Assembly: GCF_024204685.1 (NCBI RefSeq)
Contig: NZ_CP100350.1
Coordinates: forward strand, 3,560,501-3,624,500
Direction of reading: 5' to 3'
Length of the DNA: 64,000 nucleotides
Origin: Gilvimarinus sp. DA14
GTDB taxonomy: Bacteria; Pseudomonadota; Gammaproteobacteria; Pseudomonadales; Cellvibrionaceae
In this document: positions 28,235 through 37,526 of the stretch, piece after piece
Numbering within the stretch: position 1 is the stretch's first letter
How the letters are laid out: every line of letters starts with the position of its first letter
Program-made: the position numbers and the translations under genes
The notes under the pieces: model-generated
The model's database searches: none
Told to the model about the DNA's origin: nothing
Seen by the model: only the letters and a program-made list of their open reading frames with translations

Positions 28235-28522
28235 TTACTTGCGGGTACTTTTGCCGTTAACCTTTAGCGTTTTTTGTTTGCTTTCGGTGTCGCTTTGCTC
28301 GTGCCAGCTAAAGCGTAAATTAACGCGGTTGTAGGCGTCTTCGCGCTGGGCGGTAACTTTTACTTGCATCAATCCCTGGGGGCAGAGCGTCAGGGTTTCT
28401 TTACCCTCACTAAAAGACAGTTCGCCCGCGTCTATGCCATCCATAAGCGCCTGCAACAAGTTGCGGATGGATTGCGAGTCCTGCAGCGATTCGTGGCGAA
28501 AGCTGTTTTTCTCTCGGCTCAT
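28235..28522 (-). CDS. Amphi-Trp domain protein of a GAK-type operon
   Basis: A 95-residue basic protein matching the amphi-Trp domain (NCBIfam name). It starts KNSFRHESLQDSQSIRNLL, then has ALMDGIDAGELSF, and ends LRFSWHEQ with the conserved Trp. The domain recurs beside HprK-related kinases and an ATP-grasp enzyme in the 'GAK system' and may be its small carrier or substrate. Here it is the last gene of a six-gene minus-strand operon, 13 bp after the metallophosphoesterase gene. AAAGGAAC precedes the ATG. Its role is unknown. Confidence 0.88.
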   Translation of the reverse strand: MSREKNSFRHESLQDSQSIRNLLQALMDGIDAGELSFSEGKETLTLCPQGLMQVKVTAQREDAYNRVNLRFSWHEQSDTESKQKTLKVNGKSTRK

Positions 28523-28535
28523 GGTTGTTCCTTTG

Positions 28536-29876
28536 TTATTTTGCCTGCGGCTGAAATAATTTAATTGCGGGCCAATCGCTACTGATTCCGGCGACGAAGC
28601 CCTTGGGGTCGATAATCGTGGCGCCCGCTCCCAGCCCTTTAAGAGACTCTTTTTTGCGTGAGTGCTTATCCAGGGTGATATCGCACTCTATGTGCAGCAA
28701 CTCGCGGCGCAGTGCCAGGCGTTGGCCCCGGTGTAAATTGCGGTGGCCGTGCACAATGGCGTGAATGCCGGCACTGTGAGTCCGCCGAGCACCGTGTTTG
28801 CTTAGCGGGTGATCCACAGCGCGGTATTTGGTGCGAATGCTGTTGGCCAGCGAGCCGTAGTAAAAATCAAAGGGCGAGCCTTTTAATTGTTTGGCAAACT
28901 CTTTGTTTAATGGTGTGAGACCGCGAGTGCTAATTTCGTTGGCAAGGTTGTCATCCAGGCCCGCGTGTACAAATAAAAAACTGCCGCGCTTGAGAGCTAG
29001 CCTCAGTTTTTTATAAAACCAGTAAAACTCCCCACTTTTAGATAAAAACAGCTTTTGCCATAAAAGGGCGCTGGCGTATACCTCGCGCAGGGTCAACCCA
29101 GCCTTGTGGCATTGGTCTTCAAATTCTGCGGATTTTTTTGCAATCTTGGCCAGTTCTCGTTCGCAGGCGGCGGGCGATAATTGGCTTTTAGCGGCCTCTT
29201 GGAAGCCGGCAAACCAGGTGTTTTGTGGCAAGAGTAATTGGCGGCATTGCTTGGTGTCTGGTACATCTGCCAGCGCATTTTTTCCGCTTAAGTATTCGTT
29301 GCGAATTTCTTTTAGCAGCGGAATAGCTTTGGCTCCCATGCGTACAAAAAAATGCCCGTTTTTAACATCGGCGGCGCAGCCTGCTGTACGCATGCCGAAC
29401 AGTACTCTAACGTCGTGATTGCCCGCCAAGAGTTTTACCCGCGCCTTCTGATCGATCAGGTTTTTTAACACCCGCAACAGGCGCAGGTTGCTGGGGCCTT
29501 TATCAAAAAAATCGCCCCCGAAAACAAAAACAGATTTTTTCCCCTGTTTGCTCAACTTGAATTTATTGTCGCCTTTACCTGTGCGTATCACCCCGCCGCT
29601 GGCAACCAGTGAGGCGAGCAGAGCGTCGGCATCGGCGTGCAGATCCGAGATAAAAATGATCCGCCGCTTGGGCCACACCCAGGGGTATTGTGATACCTGT
29701 TGGTCAATGGCGTGGCGCGCGCGGCGGCGCCCGCGCTTGCGCTGGCGAAAAGCGTGTTTGCCCTCATCCAGCCAGGGGCGCACATGATCCGGCAGGGTCA
29801 TAGGCAGCCATTTTTCCCCCTCGTAATGGGTAAGCTGGCTGATGGCTTTGCTGTTAAGCGACGATTCGGCATTCAT
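28536..29876 (-). CDS. Calcineurin-like metallophosphoesterase, GAK-type operon
   Basis: A 446-residue protein of the PPP-like metallophosphatase fold. All metal-binding motifs are seen: FISDLHADADA, VFGGDFFDKGP, LLAGNHDVRV, FVHAGLDD and IVHGHRN. A large helical insert (about residues 150-250) between GNHD and HAG is unusual in length. It is predicted to remove phosphate from protein or a small molecule made by the operon's kinases. The ATG at 29876 lies 2 bases after the stop of the SixA-like gene, so translation is coupled. The frame continues to 29918, but those extra codons lie inside the upstream gene. Confidence 0.9.
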   Translation of the reverse strand: MNAESSLNSKAISQLTHYEGEKWLPMTLPDHVRPWLDEGKHAFRQRKRGRRRARHAIDQQVSQYPWVWPKRRIIFISDLHADADALLASLVASGGVIRTGKGDNKFKLSKQGKKSVFVFGGDFFDKGPSNLRLLRVLKNLIDQKARVKLLAGNHDVRVLFGMRTAGCAADVKNGHFFVRMGAKAIPLLKEIRNEYLSGKNALADVPDTKQCRQLLLPQNTWFAGFQEAAKSQLSPAACERELAKIAKKSAEFEDQCHKAGLTLREVYASALLWQKLFLSKSGEFYWFYKKLRLALKRGSFLFVHAGLDDNLANEISTRGLTPLNKEFAKQLKGSPFDFYYGSLANSIRTKYRAVDHPLSKHGARRTHSAGIHAIVHGHRNLHRGQRLALRRELLHIECDITLDKHSRKKESLKGLGAGATIIDPKGFVAGISSDWPAIKLFQPQAK

Positions 29877-29878
29877 GC

Positions 29879-30553
29879 TCAGTCGGTGAACTCCCGTGGT
29901 GAGGTGCGCGGTTTCCACTGCCCCGCTAGATGAACCCAGCCGGCCTCAGTACAAGCGATAATAACTGGTTGGGCATGATGCATACTCAGGTTGGCAACGT
30001 CAGATTCACTCAGTATACCCAGATTACTGGCGCCGTGGCGCAATGCAGCGCCGTGGCCGACAATCACCGTAAGAGAATTGTCCGCGCTTTCGTCGGCGAG
30101 CTGGCTGATATAACTTGCAACCCGCTCGCCGGCCTGCTGCAGAGATTCGGCCCCGGGCAGTGGCAGGCAGTAGTCGCTGCGCGATTTCCAGTTCTCCGGT
30201 GGGCTGGGGTAGCGTGGGTCTTGTTCCAGCAGCTGTTCTATCTCATCGATGGTGAGATTCGCCGCGCTGCCTACGCAGCGCTCGGTTAACGCATCGCTTT
30301 GCAGCAATTGCCCCTCGTCTACTGCCAACTCGCGGCGAATAATCTCGGCAGTTTGCCAGGCGCGAAGTAACGTTGAGCTGTGCATAACCGACGATAAACC
30401 CAGCTCTAAATCGGACGCTGCCTTTTGCAGTAACAGTGCACAGTCGCGCGCTTGCTGTTCACCTTTTGCCGTGAGCGGGTAGGGCTGATGGGCGCTGGGG
30501 GTGTCTTTTTTCTGCCGGTAGTCCCCATGGCGTATCAAGGCAAAAGCGCGCAT
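29879..30553 (-). CDS. SixA-like histidine phosphatase, GAK-type operon
   Basis: A 224-residue histidine phosphatase superfamily member. The catalytic signature LIRHGDYR is near residue 7, the second His lies in SLTVIVGHGAALRHG, and ALLLQKAASDLELGLSSVMH resembles SixA/phosphohistidine phosphatases. SixA removes phosphate from histidine residues; here the substrate is unknown. I chose the ATG at 30553, which gives the canonical N-terminus MRAFALIRHGD and shares one base with the stop of the kinase gene (TAATG). Confidence 0.92.
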   Translation of the reverse strand: MRAFALIRHGDYRQKKDTPSAHQPYPLTAKGEQQARDCALLLQKAASDLELGLSSVMHSSTLLRAWQTAEIIRRELAVDEGQLLQSDALTERCVGSAANLTIDEIEQLLEQDPRYPSPPENWKSRSDYCLPLPGAESLQQAGERVASYISQLADESADNSLTVIVGHGAALRHGASNLGILSESDVANLSMHHAQPVIIACTEAGWVHLAGQWKPRTSPREFTD

Positions 30554-31689
30554 TAATCCTGTGCCTCTGGTAATTGCCACAGCTGCCAGCAAAAATCCCG
30601 CAGCGCGCTAAAATCTACCCCGCCGCTAACGGCATAGACTTGGGTGTGGCTTAGCTGCTGCAGATAGGCTTGAAGCGCAGGCATTTGTGCATTGGGCTGG
30701 AACTGGCCATCGCTACGCTGGTAAAAGGGGCCAGAGGATTTCATCAATGCGGGGAGTAATTCCTGGCGCTCGTTTATATCAATTTTGTCAATGCGAGTGG
30801 CGCATTGCTCGCGGCGGTTCCAGTTCAACAACACAATGGCTTTTAGCGGCGCGGTATTCTCAATACGGGTGTTTTCACCTCTGCCGTAGAGTTTGGGAAT
30901 CAGCACGTCGTATTTTTCCTCCAGCTCCCACAGCTCGTCCGGAGCCATGGTCTGGTAGCGCCGCTTTTGCTCGGCCGTTAATAACGGTTGCAGGCGCGGG
31001 TTGTTGAGCAGGGTGCCCGGGTTAACCCGTGGCATTTTGGCCGCGCCGCAAAGCAACAGCTGCTCACCGACTTGCTTGGTAAATATCCGATCGTTGCTCA
31101 CAAAGTTAACTTTCGGGTGATCCAGAAGCCGCAGCATACTGGTGGATTTTCCGCCGCCCGAAAACCCGGCAATAGCGATTGCCTGCTGGTTGTAACTTGC
31201 CGCGGCGGCGTGGCCAATTAACCAGCCATTTTGTTGCAGCTGGTTCATGGCTTGGTTGTTGATAAAATTAATAACCTGATTCAGGTTGTCATTACAGGGG
31301 CCTATCGCGATACGCTGGTTTCTGCTTTGCAGAAATACCATGCCGGTGCGACATTTGCGCAGAAGACGCGCATCATCCAGATCGATAAACGTATCTTTGC
31401 GCGCGCTTTTGCCCGGTTCCCGCTGCCATTCTTGCCAGGGTAAATACTCCGCAACAGTGGGTGATTCAATTACGGTAACTGTGGCGTCACAATTTTTCTC
31501 GCCAGACATAAGCCAGGGCTGGAAGTAGGCTTTAAGGCTGCTGGCTGTTTGTGCCTGCGTGCAATTGACCTGCACTGAAGCGCCAGGTAGTGCCAGGCTC
31601 AGGGAGTACTCCGTTTTTTCCGGATGGCGCTGCAACCAGTGTAAAAAGTTGTGTATTTCCGTTTCGGTATTTGCCTTGGCTTCAGCCAT
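30553..31689 (-). CDS. HprK-related kinase B, GAK-type operon
   Basis: A 378-residue protein with the HPr-kinase-like P-loop AIAGFSGGGKSTSMLRLLD near residue 175 and the following FVSNDRIF. These fit NCBIfam 'HprK-related kinase B'. True HprK phosphorylates Ser46 of HPr; these relatives lack the rest of that system and their target is unknown. An N-terminal region (about 1-160) is specific to the family. The ATG at 31689 lies in an 8 bp overlap with the ATP-grasp gene (ATGGCTGA), and its stop overlaps the SixA-like start. Confidence 0.9.
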   Translation of the reverse strand: MAEAKANTETEIHNFLHWLQRHPEKTEYSLSLALPGASVQVNCTQAQTASSLKAYFQPWLMSGEKNCDATVTVIESPTVAEYLPWQEWQREPGKSARKDTFIDLDDARLLRKCRTGMVFLQSRNQRIAIGPCNDNLNQVINFINNQAMNQLQQNGWLIGHAAAASYNQQAIAIAGFSGGGKSTSMLRLLDHPKVNFVSNDRIFTKQVGEQLLLCGAAKMPRVNPGTLLNNPRLQPLLTAEQKRRYQTMAPDELWELEEKYDVLIPKLYGRGENTRIENTAPLKAIVLLNWNRREQCATRIDKIDINERQELLPALMKSSGPFYQRSDGQFQPNAQMPALQAYLQQLSHTQVYAVSGGVDFSALRDFCWQLWQLPEAQD

Positions 31690-32575
31690 TGAGCTTCTCC
31701 AGAACGTAATCCGCGTAAAGTGCAGCGGCATCGATACCTATACCATCTTTGGCGCCGCGAAAACCGCCGAACGCCGATACTTCAAAAACTATGGGGCCAT
31801 TGTCTGTTTCAGCCACATCTACGGTGGTAAAGTCCATCGCGAATGGCGCTTGAGCACGGGTCGCGAGGTCAATCAATTCGGGTTCAGGTTCGGCTTTGGC
31901 GTATTTTCCGCCGCTGTGAATAGTCGTGTTCCAGCTATCTCCCGCTCCCAGTCGGGCATAGCTGCCAAGATACTGACCGCCCAGAAATACCATACCTAAA
32001 TCGCGCCCGCTCAAATTCAGCTTTTGTTGGATATACATGCACGGGTGAGTGCTGGAAAAACGCTCCACGGCGGATTTCTTATCCGCATCCTCGGCCCTGA
32101 TAATTTCCATACCGCGCGCTTTGGTGGAATAGAGAGGTTTAAATACGGCGGCGCCAAATTTATCCACGGTGTGCAGTGCCTGATCTACCGATTCGGTGAT
32201 CACTGTGGCCGGCATGGGAATATCGTGGTTGCGCAGTGTTACCGTACAGCTCAAACGGTCAATCAGGCGCAGTATGCTTTGCGCCTGACTAAAAACCGGC
32301 ACGCCCTGGGCCTCGGCTACCCGCAGAAGCTCCAGTCGGTCGAGAGTATTGGGGCTGTACTCGGCACTGATTTTCTTGACGATAATCCCATCAAATTCAC
32401 ACAGGTTGTGCTCGCGGTAATAGAGACTTTTGTTTTGTAAATCCAGTACCACCTCGCGCATGTCGACCACCAGACGAAAGCCGGTGCGCGCTTGCAAGGC
32501 ATCGGCCAATACTTCGGTGGACCATTTGCCGGGCAGGCCTACCACAGCTATTTTTCCCTTGGTCGAATCAGTCAC
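31682..32575 (-). CDS. GAK system ATP-grasp enzyme (RimK-like)
   Basis: A 297-residue ATP-grasp protein. Visible ATP-grasp features are AVFKPLYSTKARGMEII (ATP-binding lysine), GRDLGMVFLGGQ, FAMDFTTVDVAETDNGP and the metal-site residues in VFEVSAFGGFRG. RimK-like enzymes join amino acids to a protein or peptide; NCBIfam names this subgroup 'GAK system ATP-grasp enzyme', with no known reaction. It begins 8 bp inside the end of the PhoU/APH-like gene and ends 8 bp inside the HprK-related gene, so the three are coupled. Confidence 0.9.
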   Translation of the reverse strand: MTDSTKGKIAVVGLPGKWSTEVLADALQARTGFRLVVDMREVVLDLQNKSLYYREHNLCEFDGIIVKKISAEYSPNTLDRLELLRVAEAQGVPVFSQAQSILRLIDRLSCTVTLRNHDIPMPATVITESVDQALHTVDKFGAAVFKPLYSTKARGMEIIRAEDADKKSAVERFSSTHPCMYIQQKLNLSGRDLGMVFLGGQYLGSYARLGAGDSWNTTIHSGGKYAKAEPEPELIDLATRAQAPFAMDFTTVDVAETDNGPIVFEVSAFGGFRGAKDGIGIDAAALYADYVLEKLNG

Positions 32576-34199
32576 AAAAAAGCTCCGTTAATGGCACGTG
32601 GTAATCGGTCAGCTTGTGGCGTGGCAGCTGGTTGACTTGCTCCAGCAGGTAGCGCGCTTTTAAATACATGCGTGTGGCCATGGTGTGGTCGAGAATAAAG
32701 CGGGTCGAGGTGACGAACGAGCGTGCCAGCCCAAGCGCCAGCCGTACCTCGAAGGTGTCATCATTGTGTTTGCGGGCAAAGGTCTGAACAATGCTGTAAA
32801 ACTGCTCAACTTGCTGGCGTATGCGCCGGCGTACTGGTTCGTCCAGCACTTGCAAACGATAGTTCGAAACCATAAACACCGAAACGTCTTGCACGTAATC
32901 CATGTGGCAAGAGCGGTGAAGATCAATAAAGTTAATTTTGTTTTCAACCGGGTCGTAAATAATATTGTCGACGTTAAAGTCGCCGTGAATAAACACACTA
33001 AAAGGTGCGCCGAGTTTTTCTTCTTTCTTCTGCACCTTCTTTACCAGGGCGTCAAAGCTCTCTATTTTGTAGCTGCCGAGACTCTGGCGCTCATGTTGAA
33101 AGTCCGGGTGCACGCTGTACACATCCGGCAGGCGCTTAAGAGTTTGAGCCATAAAGTTAGCCGGGTTGGGCTGGTCGGTATAAGTCTGTTGCCAAATGCT
33201 GTTGAGTGTTTTTTTCAGACTGGTCATGGCCTTTTTACGGCGCTTTTGTGGCGATTTTATGACCAGCTGTTCGAAGGTTTCTCCGTTTAAATGTTCAATC
33301 AGTAAGGCGGCATTGTCGCCTTGCTTTTGGTAGGTATGAATGTGCGGTGCAACCCCCGGATAAATATCGTGCCAGCGATTTACCCCCTCCAGCTCTTCTT
33401 TAAGCTTGCGTTTGCTGCCGTCTTTGTACACCAGTCTCTGCCACTGCTCATCGGTGGGATTGTCGATGGTGCTGATACCACTGCCAGAGCGGGTTTCGGC
33501 AAGGGGGGTAACTCGCAGTTGCGCGGCCAGATCTTCCTCGAGCCAGTTATTGATGGTGCTGCGCAGAGAGCTGTAGCGCTGTAAGTCCAGTGGCTGGCCC
33601 ATATGCCCCGAGATAATGGAATCGCTAATGTTTAACAGGGCGTCGCCCATCTGCTCAATGGCGTGGGCAATAAACAATCCGCTGACTAAATCCTCGGTGT
33701 GCTTTTTCTTTTTCAGCTGGCGGGTGTACTGGCTGACCAGCTTTTTATAAGACTTCTCCAGTTTGCGCTCGGTCTTTCCCAGCTTTAAGGCCAGTTGCGT
33801 GTCACGATCTTTTAACGCCCGGGATATCAAATCGATACTTTTGTCGACTTTTTGCAATAGTGGCAGGTACACACTTAAGTCCAGTCGTGCGCCGCTGTGC
33901 AGAAAATTCATCTGTTGCAGGCATTCGCGTGCAAGCTCGGCGATGCGCTCCAGCTCGCTGGCAATGCGGCTCACAGCCCGGTAACTCATAGAGTGCTGGT
34001 TGCTTTGCAGCGCGACATGCTTCATGCAGGCATTTTGCACCCGCAGGTTAAGGTTGTAGGCGTGACCACTGCGCTCCAGTAAACGGTGGGCATGGGCTAC
34101 CTTGCCCTGGGCGAAAAAGTTCTGCAGGTGCGCCAGGTGCGTTTTTACCTCGGCGATCAGAAAATGCAGATTGTCGGTGATGGCCGGGGTTAACACCAT
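32568..34199 (-). CDS. PhoU-like/aminoglycoside-phosphotransferase-like kinase fusion, first gene of GAK-type operon
   Basis: A 543-residue protein with two parts. Residues about 1-210 are helical and PhoU-like (two three-helix bundles; SMSYRAVSRIASELERIAEL, LFIAHAIEQMGDALLNISDS). Residues about 230-520 form a phosphotransferase (APH) fold with the catalytic loop FIHGDFNVDNIIYDP and the metal aspartate in INFIDLHRS. PhoU domains bind metals and sense phosphate signalling; APH folds phosphorylate small molecules or proteins. The fusion suggests a sensor-regulated kinase. It is the first gene of the operon and is divergent from recQ. The substrate is unknown. Confidence 0.85.
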   Translation of the reverse strand: MVLTPAITDNLHFLIAEVKTHLAHLQNFFAQGKVAHAHRLLERSGHAYNLNLRVQNACMKHVALQSNQHSMSYRAVSRIASELERIAELARECLQQMNFLHSGARLDLSVYLPLLQKVDKSIDLISRALKDRDTQLALKLGKTERKLEKSYKKLVSQYTRQLKKKKHTEDLVSGLFIAHAIEQMGDALLNISDSIISGHMGQPLDLQRYSSLRSTINNWLEEDLAAQLRVTPLAETRSGSGISTIDNPTDEQWQRLVYKDGSKRKLKEELEGVNRWHDIYPGVAPHIHTYQKQGDNAALLIEHLNGETFEQLVIKSPQKRRKKAMTSLKKTLNSIWQQTYTDQPNPANFMAQTLKRLPDVYSVHPDFQHERQSLGSYKIESFDALVKKVQKKEEKLGAPFSVFIHGDFNVDNIIYDPVENKINFIDLHRSCHMDYVQDVSVFMVSNYRLQVLDEPVRRRIRQQVEQFYSIVQTFARKHNDDTFEVRLALGLARSFVTSTRFILDHTMATRMYLKARYLLEQVNQLPRHKLTDYHVPLTELFCD

Positions 34200-34410
34200 G
34201 CCGGGCTCCGGTTGTCCGTCTTTGTTGCTGAGCGGCTATATTACGGCCCGCCTTGTGGGATTGAAAGGCGAAGCGCCTCTTGTCATATAAATGTCATCCC
34301 CCAGCTTGCGCGCAGAAATGCCACATCTGTACAAGAAATAGCCGTTTGCGAGGGCGAGGTTGTTAGGCTAACTTACCCTTCAGGATGCGCAAACTGATAA
34401 ACTCTCACGG

Positions 34411-36561
34411 ATGAATCCAACGGCCCTCCACACTCTGCAAACCACCTTCGGCTATGACGCGTTTCGCGGTCAGCAAGCCGAGATTATCGACACTGTGATC
34501 AACGGCAAAGACGCGCTGGTGCTTATGCCCACCGGTGGTGGCAAATCGCTGTGCTACCAGATACCGGCGCTGGTGCGTCAGGGGGTGGCAATAGTGGTCT
34601 CGCCGCTAATCGCGTTGATGCAGGATCAGGTGGATGCCCTGGCGCAGCTGGATATCAGCGCCGCCTATTTAAACTCCAGTCTCAGTCTGGAGGAGGTGCG
34701 GGCGGTTGAGCAGGGGCTCGTAAGTGGTGAGATTAAAATTCTGTATGTCGCGCCAGAGCGCTTGATTCAGCCTCGTACTCTGGATTTGTTGCACCGCTTG
34801 CCGGTGTCTCTATTTGCCATTGATGAAGCCCACTGCGTGTCTCAGTGGGGGCATGACTTTCGCTCAGACTATTTACAATTGAGTCTGCTGCATCAGCAGT
34901 TTCCTCAAGTGCCCCGCGTTGCTCTGACCGCCACCGCTGACGAGCGCACCCGCGCGGAAATTCTCAGCCGGCTGCAGCTGGAGGGCGCGGCGCAGTTTGT
35001 CAGCGGCTTTGATCGCCCCAATATCCAGTATCGGATTGAACAAAAGCAGAACGCACGCCAGCAATTGCTGCGGTTTTTACACAACGAGCACCCTCAGGAT
35101 GCGGGCATTGTCTACTGCCTGTCGCGCCGCAAAGTAGAAGAAACCGCCGCCTGGTTGAGTGTTCAGGGCTACACCGCCCTGCCTTATCACGCCGGTTTGC
35201 CCGCCGCCACCCGGCAGCAGAATCAAGAGCGCTTTTTGCGCGAAGACGGGGTGATTGTCGTGGCGACCATCGCCTTTGGTATGGGTATCGATAAGCCGGA
35301 TGTTCGGTTTGTGGCGCACCTGGATTTGCCCAAAAGTCTTGAATCTTACTATCAGGAAACCGGCCGGGCCGGGCGCGACGGCCAGCCAGCCACCGCCTGG
35401 ATGGCCTATGGCGTGCAGGATGTGATTAAGCTTAAGCAAATGCTCAGCCAGTCTCAGGGCACTGACGAGCACAAGCGGTTGGAGCACCACAAGCTGGATG
35501 CCATGCTGGGGTTGTGTGAAATCACCAGCTGTCGCCGCCAGGCGCTGCTGTCTTATTTTGGCGAGCAGGATCATCCTGACTGCAACAATTGCGATACCTG
35601 CCTATCGCCGCCGGAAACCTTTGAGGGCACAGTAGCGGCACAAAAAGCGTTAAGTGTTTGCTATCGCACCGGCCAAAAGTTCGGTGTCAACCATTTAATT
35701 GATGTGTTGCTGGGCAAAGCCACCGATAAGGTCACGCAGTTCGGCCACGAAAAGCTCAGCACCTTTGCCATAGGCGACGAGCTGGATGCCAATCAGTGGC
35801 GCTCGGTATTCCGCCAGCTGGTGGCACGAGGCCTAATGCAGGTTGATGTAGCAGGTTACGGCGGCCTGATGCTGACGGAAAAGTGTCGCCCGCTGTTAAA
35901 AGGCGAGAGCCACATCCAGCTGCGTAAAGACACAAAAGTCGAAAACGGGAGAAAGTCTCGCAGCGGCCAGGCCGCCAGCGGCTTAACCGGCCCGGACCGC
36001 GCCCTGTGGGATCGCCTGCGCGAGCTGCGCAAACGCCTGGCCGCCGAGCAGGATATCGCCCCCTACATGATTTTTCACGACGCGCATTTAATGGAAATGG
36101 TCAGCCTGCAGCCGCAAGATTTGGAGGCATTTGCACGAATTTCTGGCGTGGGCGCCAGTAAGCGCGAGCACTATGGCGATGCCTTTGTGGAGGCGATAAC
36201 CGAGCATGTACAGAGCCTGGCCGATTACGCCGGTAGTGCTGCCAACGTAAAGGCCACCGAACACGAAACCTTTGCGCTTTTTAAGGCGGGCATGACGGTG
36301 GCGGATATTGCCCGCCAGCGCGACATTACCGAGACGACAGTCTATGGCCACTTGGCAGGTTTGATTGAGCAGGGCCAACTGGACGTCGCCGAAGTGGTGG
36401 AGCTACCCGAGCAAGAGCTGGATGCCATTTTCGATGTAATGCTCGCCCACGACGATGAACCCTTTAAGCTCAAGCCGGTCTATGAGGCGCTCGATGGTGC
36501 GTATGATTACGGTGTGCTGCGTTGCATTCGGGCGGTTATTGTGCGGGAGACGGCGAATTGA
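34411..36561 (+). CDS. recQ: ATP-dependent DNA helicase RecQ
   Basis: A 716-residue 3'-5' DNA helicase for recombination and fork repair. Motif 0 ([14 protein letters not shown]), Walker A ([16 protein letters not shown]), DEAH ([20 protein letters not shown]), motif V ([11 protein letters not shown]) and the arginine finger motif ([11 protein letters not shown]) are all present. The zinc-binding cysteines are seen (CNNCDTC), then winged helix, and the HRDC domain at about 530-605. A C-terminal helix-turn-helix-like tail of about 100 residues ([20 protein letters not shown]) follows, which many RecQ proteins have. The stop codon overlaps the TTG start of the NTF2-like gene. Confidence 0.98.
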   Translation: MNPTALHTLQTTFGYDAFRGQQAEIIDTVINGKDALVLMPTGGGKSLCYQIPALVRQGVAIVVSPLIALMQDQVDALAQLDISAAYLNSSLSLEEVRAVEQGLVSGEIKILYVAPERLIQPRTLDLLHRLPVSLFAIDEAHCVSQWGHDFRSDYLQLSLLHQQFPQVPRVALTATADERTRAEILSRLQLEGAAQFVSGFDRPNIQYRIEQKQNARQQLLRFLHNEHPQDAGIVYCLSRRKVEETAAWLSVQGYTALPYHAGLPAATRQQNQERFLREDGVIVVATIAFGMGIDKPDVRFVAHLDLPKSLESYYQETGRAGRDGQPATAWMAYGVQDVIKLKQMLSQSQGTDEHKRLEHHKLDAMLGLCEITSCRRQALLSYFGEQDHPDCNNCDTCLSPPETFEGTVAAQKALSVCYRTGQKFGVNHLIDVLLGKATDKVTQFGHEKLSTFAIGDELDANQWRSVFRQLVARGLMQVDVAGYGGLMLTEKCRPLLKGESHIQLRKDTKVENGRKSRSGQAASGLTGPDRALWDRLRELRKRLAAEQDIAPYMIFHDAHLMEMVSLQPQDLEAFARISGVGASKREHYGDAFVEAITEHVQSLADYAGSAANVKATEHETFALFKAGMTVADIARQRDITETTVYGHLAGLIEQGQLDVAEVVELPEQELDAIFDVMLAHDDEPFKLKPVYEALDGAYDYGVLRCIRAVIVRETAN

Positions 36562-36926
36562 AAACCCAGGTTACATCGAGCGGCCAATGTAAAAACTCGC
36601 CTAAAAACCAACGAGCAGAAACTCTTGCCGTCGCGCTTGCTAGCGCAGACGCTCAAACCGCAGCGACACTGTTAACCGACAACGCGATTTGGCAAACAGC
36701 TGAGGGCAAAACCTTAATCGGCGACCAAATCGGCGAGAGTTTGCGCCGTGCCGAGGCCCCAGTGTCGGTTGTCGTTACTCATGTGATCACGCACGGCAAA
36801 AGCGCCGCGGTAAATGCCGAGGTGCGCGCCGGCAAGTCTTATCGACAGTGTGATGTTTTTGAGTTTTCAAACGCGAAAGCCGAGAAAGTACAGCGGATAA
36901 TAAGTTACAGAGCTGTCGCTGATTGA
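36558..36926 (+). CDS. NTF2/SnoaL-like small protein
   Basis: A 122-residue protein of the NTF2/SnoaL-like fold. It shows [31 protein letters not shown] and the final strand [13 protein letters not shown]. The fold often forms dimers with a pocket, but catalysis cannot be inferred. I chose TTG at 36558 as start because GGGAGA lies 7 bases upstream and the TTGA overlaps the recQ stop; an ATG at 36522 lies inside recQ with no better support. The next gene, dsbB, has an in-frame TTG overlapping this stop. Confidence 0.7.
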   Translation: MKTQVTSSGQCKNSPKNQRAETLAVALASADAQTAATLLTDNAIWQTAEGKTLIGDQIGESLRRAEAPVSVVVTHVITHGKSAAVNAEVRAGKSYRQCDVFEFSNAKAEKVQRIISYRAVAD

Positions 36927-36961
36927 GCACAAATATTAATCATAAATTGGATAAATTAAGC

Positions 36962-37489
36962 ATGAGCAACTTTACTAAAAGTAATTTGTTAGGCATTTCA
37001 GGTTGCCGCTATTTTTGGCTTGCAGTGGCGTTGTTAATGCTCGCGCTTGAAGGCGGGGCACTTTACTTTCAGCACGTGAAGTATTTTTACCCCTGCGAGT
37101 TGTGCATTTATGTGCGGGTGTGGGTGGCAGCATTATTTTTACTTGCGTTGCTGGCGCTGGTGGCAAAGCGTTGGTGGTGGGGGCGTATTCTTTGTGCCAC
37201 CACCGGGTTGGCGTTAAGCATTGGTCTGGCCGTAGAAACCTGGAACCTGATTAAAGTGGAGTACGCGATTGGCGATGGTGGCGCTTGTGGGTTTAAAGCT
37301 AACTTTCCTGCATGGGCGCCGCTCGATAGCTGGCTGCCCTGGATGTTTGAAGTCCAGGACATGTGTCAGGCCACACCGCCGGTGTTTTTAGGATTGACAA
37401 TGGCTCATTGCTTGGCTGTTGTGAGCTTTGCATTGATAGTGTTATTCCTAGTGGCCCTGTTTGGCAGTCTACGTAAAAATAAAGCCTGA
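36962..37489 (+). CDS. dsbB: Disulfide bond formation protein DsbB
   Basis: A 175-residue inner membrane quinone reductase that reoxidises DsbA. The first periplasmic loop has CELC (YPCELCIYVRVW), the second loop has C...C with FPAWAPLDSWLPWMF between, and four transmembrane helices match the family (E. coli DsbB is 176 residues). I chose the ATG at 36962; a TTG at 36923, overlapping the NTF2-like stop codon as TTGA, is an alternative start adding 13 residues. It follows recQ and the small protein in the same direction and may be co-transcribed. No dsbA lies nearby. Confidence 0.9.
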   Translation: MSNFTKSNLLGISGCRYFWLAVALLMLALEGGALYFQHVKYFYPCELCIYVRVWVAALFLLALLALVAKRWWWGRILCATTGLALSIGLAVETWNLIKVEYAIGDGGACGFKANFPAWAPLDSWLPWMFEVQDMCQATPPVFLGLTMAHCLAVVSFALIVLFLVALFGSLRKNKA

Positions 37490-37526
37490 TGTTTTCTGCT
37501 AGGTGAGGGTGTGCGGCGTGTTAATG

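Noticed and set aside
34200-34410. LexA box upstream of recQ
   Set aside because: A CTGT followed by ACAA is present, but no CTGT-N8-ACAG match was found.
36923-36961. TTG start extending DsbB by 13 residues
   Set aside because: No RBS is seen before it, and the ATG at 36962 gives the usual family length; the TTG remains a possible alternative.
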